NCBI GenBank assembly: GCA_002803225.1 | Contig: NXFV01001094.1 | Coordinates: forward strand, 1 to 49,296 | Direction of reading: 5' to 3' | Length of the DNA: 49,296 nt | From: Gamarada debralockiae | Taxonomy: Eukaryota; Ascomycota; Leotiomycetes; Helotiales; Hyphodiscaceae | Shown here: one piece after another, positions 44,596 through 49,296 of the stretch | How the letters are laid out: every line of letters starts with the position of its first letter | How positions within the stretch are numbered: position 1 is the stretch's first letter | Notes under the pieces: model-generated | What the model saw: only the letters and a program-made list of their open reading frames with translations | What the model was told of the DNA's origin: nothing | Database searches by the model: none | Made by a program: the position numbers and the translations under genes

Positions 44596-45679
44596 ATGTC
44601 GACCCCGAGAGTTCTTCCAGATGATGACCGCGAGAGACCATGACCCGAGGTGCCCATCTTTAATCACGAAGCAGCAACTACTGATGCGGTTGTCGAAGCA
44701 TTGATTAAAACCCATGGTTGTTGTTGTTCGTCGGGTTGTGGGGGTGGAGGATCTTGCCACGATCGAAAAGTCCGTACGACCATATCTTGACGCCGACTCG
44801 GTCTAGGAAGGCGAATTCTTTCCATCAGAAACTCGACGTACCGCTGGGCTTACACAGAAGTCGGCGGACCCTTATGAGGGAGATCATTTGCAACACTCTG
44901 CATCAAGAAGTGTGCCTGAAGATGTTGTCTACCACTACCCCATACCGGCTTGGACAGAAGCGAAAGATTTCCACGTCAGTCCCGCAACTTAACAACACGG
45001 TGGTCTTCTCCGGAGGCTCCGAAGCCCAGCCGCTCCATCGCGATTACATTCACCACAATGAACCCAAGCGAATGAATGCAGGAGATTACAATTTGGGACA
45101 GGATACAGGAATCGGATGGTTTGGAAGGAAGAATACGACCACAGCCAACGGAGCGACTCGATTTATCCCAGGGTCACACTTGTGCGACCCCGAAACTCCT
45201 CCCTCAGAAGATCTCGCGTTCTATGCTGAGCTTCAGCCCGGCGACGCCTTCATGATGCTCTCGTCTTGTTTCCATGGAGGCTCAACGAACACAACCACGA
45301 ACGAAGGCTTCTGTAGAGTTGCTTCATGAGCAAGGGCCATCTACGCCAGGTATATTGAAGATCGCCCAATCGTGTTGCTTGGTAGAACTGACGTCTGACA
45401 CAATCTAGGAGAAAAATCAGTACCTGAACAACAACCCAGATGTCATCAAACACATGTACGATTGTCGAGAGTCAGAAGCTCATTGGGTATAACACGAGTG
45501 CGCCTTTCCTTGACTGGACTGAGAAAGGACATTCGCTGAGCCACGTTTTGGATGAAATGGCCGAAAGGGGTAGTTTAGCTTTCGTCACTAGCCAAAAGCC
45601 TTATAGCTGGGAGTTGGTGGTGGAGAAAGATAAAGTCAACTTTCACGACTTGAATCCCGCACTTGGGCAGAAACATTAA
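44596..45679 (+). pseudogene. Phytanoyl-CoA dioxygenase (PhyH)-like gene, broken
   Basis: Intact relatives are Fe(II)/2-oxoglutarate oxygenases, often in secondary metabolism. From the ATG at 44596 the frame meets TGA at 44641, continues with family-like sequence (IFNHEAATTDAVVEALIKTH), shifts frame in a GTTGTTGTTG tract near 44715-44730, and meets TAG at 44804 where a Trp codon is expected. It shifts again near 44850-44860, then reads well through LHRDYIHHNE (iron-binding His-x-Asp), GATRFIPGSHLCD and GDAFMMLSSCFHGGST (distal His). It shifts once more around 45305-45330, and again near 45460 after a probable intron (~45351-45408). The end KLIGYNTSAPFLDW...KH is still recognisable. At least two stops and four frameshifts cannot be explained by splicing. 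The two stops fit C-to-T/G-to-A changes. It is convergent with the P450. Confidence 0.88.
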
Positions 45680-45719
45680 ATGTCAGGCTATTGGAAGTGT
45701 CTCCTATTTGGTCCCATTC

Positions 45720-47452
45720 CTAGGTACGTGCTTGTAACTTCACATTCAAATCAACTGGAGGAGCAAACGCCCCGTTCGCCAGCGTCCACTCCTTATCTGG
45801 CTCCACAAGGGAAAACTGAACAACAGTCAGTTCAAGTTGAGTAAAGAACTCAAGAACAGCAAAGGGAACTTACATTAAACTCCCTCAAAACACTCGGAAC
45901 GAACTTCAAGATCTCAAGCCTAGCCAAATGTCTCCCAAGGCAAGAATACTTTCCGCTCCCAAAACTAAACATAGTATTCCTCATCCGCTGCACCTTCTCT
46001 TTCTCACCCAGCCACCTTTCCGGCCTAAACACATCGACATCATCCCCAAACACCTCTTTCCTATGATGTAGAACGGGGCCATAGGTGCTGACATCAACGC
46101 CTGGGGGGACCCAGATACCGCAGATATGAAGGCCATTTTGGGGCGTTTCGCGGGGTTGCGGGAGGCGCGTTGTCCAGTGGCATCGCATTGCCTCATCGAT
46201 GACTGCGTTGAGGTAGGGAAGTTTTTGTACTGCGGCGAAGGAGGCAGGTCCGGTTAATTCGTAGAGGTGATTATCGAGTTCGGCTTGGAGTGTGGTGTAG
46301 CAGTGCGGGGTTTTGAGGAGGTAGTAGAAGATGGATGATATTGTGATGGCGCTGCCTCAGCAATCAGCCTATTGAAATTGTATGCAGGGAAAGGAGATGT
46401 ACGTCGCTTCAACAGCAGCCCCGATGACAGTCATGCTATGCATCATGGGCTGGAAATCTTCGACTTCAGGGTGCTCTTTCTGCGCTGTGAGAAAAACATC
46501 GGTCAGTGTCTCGCGGTCCTTCGGTCGACCCTTGACTTCTTTCCAATATTCTTGTCTCTCGAAAAACTGTCGCTGCACGATAGGGAAGAATGGATTTGGC
46601 CTGTCAAACCAGCCGTGCTTGTTGAACCACAATATTAGGGGATTTTTCAGCGTCCAGCGATCTAGGATTATAGCGCGGGAGAACTACCTTCTTTTAGGAC
46701 TTTGGTACTGCGTTCCGGGCATGCTGAAACTTACATAAAACGCTGGTACAAGCATTTGGTGGACGCTGGCAATGACACCATTGACATCTCTTCCTTCCTC
46801 GATAAAGCCTGCTCGTTCGCCGAACGTTATTTCGTGAATCGTATCCAAGGTGAAATATGTCGCCCACTCCATGACATCCATACTCACTCCAGGTCCTTCT
46901 TTCGCGACAAATCTTTTGTGCAGCTGTTCGATGAATAAAACGATGTTGTCGTTTACCCATGGTTCATACTTGACCATCTGCGTCATCGAAAAGGCAGAAC
47001 TGATGACTCGGCGTTGTCGATCATGCCATTCCATATCCAAGCCCGAGAAAAGAACTTCATTAACTACACCCTTGACGGCTACAGATGTGACGTTGTATTC
47101 CTTGGACTACAACTCTAGCCATCAGTCCCTATCCACTTTCGTCCTAGAGAGGACGGGAACTGGAGGTTCACACCTTCTGAGAACTTCCACCAGGACCATA
47201 GATATCCCGAATAGCTCTCGGATCAGCGAACGAGAGCTCATTCGGTCCAATTCGCACGATATCACCGTATTTCTCGTGAATATCGACGTAAAGTTGCTTT
47301 TGTGAACCTGTGAAAGCATACCAAAGTTTCCAAAAGTCGGTGATGGAGGCTAGGAAAGGGCCATTGAACTTATTTAAGCCGCGAGAATAGCGTGTGCGCA
47401 AGAGATTGAGGATGAAGAGGGATGCGAAAATGTAAAGTATTGTTACTGCCAT
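45720..47452 (-). CDS. Cytochrome P450 monooxygenase
   Basis: ER-anchored haem-thiolate monooxygenase, substrate unknown; it resembles the pisatin-demethylase/benzoate-type fungal P450s. Five exons (47452-47174, 47106-46735, 46683-46403, 46351-45874, 45815-45720) give 501 residues with no stop, the normal length. An N-terminal membrane anchor lies at 1-20 (MAVTILYIFASLFILNLL). I-helix region GAAVEAT; K-helix EAMR at 364-367; FRPERW at 419-424; haem loop FSFGSGKYSCLG with Cys448. The I-helix has Ala-Ala-Val-Glu-Ala-Thr rather than the common A/G-G-x-D/E-T-T. All introns are GT-AG. Its partner dioxygenase at 44596-45679 is dead, so the pathway they may have shared is probably incomplete here. 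Confidence 0.92.
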
Positions 47453-48057
47453 CTCTAGTATTCTGACAACTCTGTGGTTTCCGACGAATGTCTCAGTGAG
47501 GGAAGGAGATCAAATGGACGATATGGAGGATTTATGGAAGATTATTGAACTTCTGAGTGAGTATCGAAGACTGGTTGAAAGGACAGTCTGACATAAGAGC
47601 TACTTAAGACGAGGCGGATGATTGGCTGTACGGGTACGATATACGACGCAGCCTCACTCCAGACGTGATTTGATCGTTAATGAGACCAAGCCTTACTTAT
47701 TATGGCCTAGGAAAATAGAATCCAAAAACGCTCAATCTACATATCTGGTCTGATTCTTCGAGCTGTTCAACTTGAATTACATCGGAATCCGTCAAGGGAA
47801 CAGAAGGCGGTGTTCTAGCACGTTATCCGTTCCGAGCGGGAGTCACAACTAGCTCCCTTGAATCTGGTTCACTTGAAACAGAAACTTGGGCTACGAAGAG
47901 AATTCTTCCTCTCGGTGCATTGGCTATCCTGTCTTGACGTCTATTCCCGACTCCGAGACTTCCCTGGAGAGCAGTAAACCCTAGTCATCTTGAAAATGTT
48001 CACCAAGGCGAGGTGCTTTTCCTCAGACGAAAGAACTCAGTGTTGTCAGCTTGTGAC
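47453..48057. other. P450 upstream region, no gene seen
   Basis: Presumed P450 promoter grading into repetitive DNA. No frame of note and no recognisable regulatory motif. Confidence 0.5.
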
Positions 48058-48700
48058 AGCTGTTGATAGGTCTAGAAGGTACGGTGATATCTAGGGACAG
48101 GCAGCAGGCTATCGGTACAGGCAACAAGATATCAGGACAGGCAACTAGCTATCGGGACAGGCAACAGGAATAAGCTGCATCAAGCTGTAGATATAACAGA
48201 AGGGTTGAACTATGAAGGAAAAGATAGAGATTTTGAATTGAAGCTTTCGAAGCCTATTTTGGACTAGCGCTATATGCACTTCAGTATTAGGGTTCACATA
48301 ACAACAACAGCGACCAATAAGGGGTAAAAGTCAGCTCTGTTGTTATGAGAACCCTGATACTGAGGTGCATAAGGCGCTAGTACAAAAATAGGTTTCAGAA
48401 GCTTCAATTCAAAAATCTCTACCCTTTCATATGAAGTTCAACCCTTCCCTTATATCTACAGCTTAGATCTAGCGCTTCGGTCTCCGATGACTTCTCGGCC
48501 ACCAAATTCGGAGCTCGTACGTCTCACCAGATATCACCGTACCTTCCACTATACTACAGACCTGCCAACAATATCTACAACTTGACTTCAGGACCTCAGC
48601 CTTCTCCAGCTCCTCGGACTTCCCCAACTCTTCGGCCTTCTCCAGCTCTTCGGTCTTCCCCAGATATCACCGCACTGTCTAGACCTATCAACAGTCCTGA
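48058..48700. repeat. Long imperfect inverted repeat with LTR-like inner ends
   Basis: The left core arm 48181-48309 and right core arm 48338-48465 are reverse complements at roughly 85-90% (shared words include AGCTGTAGATATA, AAGGGTTGAAC, TTTTGAATTGAAGCTT), separated by about 28 bp. Patchier symmetry extends outwards: CTGTTGATAGGTCTAG at 48059-48074 pairs with CTAGACCTATCAACAG near 48678-48693. Inner ends read TGTTGTTATG..., like LTR termini in opposite orientation. It could be two solo LTRs head to head or a fold-back element. Confidence 0.7.
48094..48172. repeat. 20-bp tandem repeat, four copies
   Basis: Units of the form GGACAGGCAACAAGATATCA, with small differences (GCAGCAGGCTATC, GCAACTAGCTATC, GCAACAGGAATA). 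They lie within the outer left part of the inverted repeat. Confidence 0.8.
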
Positions 48701-48815
48701 TATACAATACTATACAAAGCTACGTCTTAGCTATCAAGGAGCTCTAGTCTTACCAGACCTCCCGCGGCCTCTACAATACGCCACAGCCAACACAAATAGC
48801 CCTAAAGGCACTTGA
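48582..48815 (+). other. Pro/Ser-rich frame within repetitive DNA
   Basis: A 77-codon ATG frame with an internal repeated motif (PSPAPRTSP, PSPALRSSP), lying across the outer right arm of the inverted repeat and just before the Crypton-like remnant. It may be the decayed N-terminal part of that element's protein or chance. No function is assigned. Confidence 0.25.
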
Positions 48816-48825
48816 GATATCAATT

Positions 48826-49296
48826 GTACAGGGAGAGCACGCTCGCCATTGTAAAGAGTTTACGGACTACAGGATCTCGACGTTCCGTGACGGCTACGTA
48901 GCCTCACAGATTCCTAACCTAAACCACTAGGTCTAGAGTAAGGGCCTTGGCAAGGGTATAGTTAAGCAGGCGTTGCGTACATAGCTCGACTTCCTCCTAG
49001 GCAATACTATACTCTTACAGTCGAGTAACTGGCTGCCAGTTGAGCTTGCGGACATCTTCCTAATACTACTGCCAAAGGAGGGGCCGCGCGGCGATAGCTA
49101 GTGCCTTGTGACTATCATGGACCAAGGCAAGACAAACCAGCATAGCAGGCTTGAATATAGGGCCGCCTTGCGCCACTGTGACTACTAGTCCTGCGTTGTA
49201 GGCGCCCTGGCGGCGTACTTGTTCTGGCGCTGGCTGTGATGGCTGGCACCATCACATGATGTATTTGCGGCTGGAACCAGTGGACGGCCGTGCAGG
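48826..49296 (+). pseudogene. Crypton-like Ndc10-domain-II protein remnant, RIP-degraded, runs off the edge
   Basis: One frame reads almost continuously from about 48834 to the window end with motifs of the Ndc10 domain II (CBF3 subunit-like) proteins encoded by fungal Crypton elements: SNWLPVELADIFLILLPKEG, MDQGKTNQHSRLEYRAALRH, VGALAAYLFWRW. It is broken by at least six in-frame stops (including TAGs after LNH and LRT, TAGs in GDS*CLV and CDY*SC, TGA in RWL*WL), mostly where a single C-to-T change in CAG or CGA would suffice. The start is not visible and the 3' end lies outside the window. Confidence 0.7.

Overview
The window looks like nuclear DNA of a filamentous ascomycete. The genes have short introns (about 47-106 nt) with GTAAGT-like donors, CTAAC/CTGAC branch sites and YAG acceptors. 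The content is typically fungal: a NACHT/ankyrin NLR, a DUF7708 protein, a DUF7025-type AAA ATPase, a Kre9-like GPI protein, a CrnA-type nitrate transporter, an Sgs1-type RecQ and a P450. Leotiomycetes is my guess at the class, not something I can show. All gene models were spliced by eye.

Layout. 2.0-6.3 kb is a small-molecule oxidoreductase block: a C-factor-like SDR (-), a zinc polyol dehydrogenase (-) and a divergently transcribed KduD-like SDR (+). The last two share a 278-bp promoter with two CreA-type GCGGGG sites, which suggests a co-regulated sugar/polyol catabolic pair. 8.1-11.7 kb is a large NLR (PNP_UDP - NACHT - ankyrin, -) whose near-identical ankyrin units are cut short by a small inverted-repeat insertion. 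13.6-14.4 kb encodes a Ser/Thr-rich GPI-type surface protein. 14.4-19.2 kb is gene-poor, with a candidate MITE.

19.2-24.8 kb is the most unusual segment: a head-to-head pair made of a DUF7708 + P-loop-degenerate NACHT-like protein (-) and a DUF7025-AAA ATPase (+). The pair is bracketed by a dispersed direct repeat (18.41 and 25.16 kb). The AAA gene carries an in-frame TGA and a C15 homopolymer frameshift, and its splicing implies a 4-nt micro-exon and a GC-AG intron. It may be a decaying or allelically inactivated half of an NLR-like module.

25.8-26.4 kb holds a small VOC/glyoxalase-fold protein assembled from three exons. 29.8-31.5 kb is a nitrate transporter with a 19-nt exon. 34.8-40.2 kb is a 1784-residue RecQ helicase (Sgs1/BLM/QDE-3 type), presumably core genome. 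40.8-43.3 kb has a small single-pass membrane protein and a conserved-looking 531-residue protein of unknown function. 44.6-47.5 kb pairs a clearly broken phytanoyl-CoA-dioxygenase-like gene (+) with an apparently intact P450 (-), converging tail to tail.

From 48.06 kb to the right edge the DNA is repetitive: a 20-bp tandem repeat, a long imperfect inverted repeat with LTR-like inner ends, and a stop-ridden Ndc10-domain-II (Crypton-like) coding remnant whose stops fit RIP-type C-to-T change. The window therefore goes from metabolic genes through accessory NLR-like loci and core RecQ into transposon-derived DNA.
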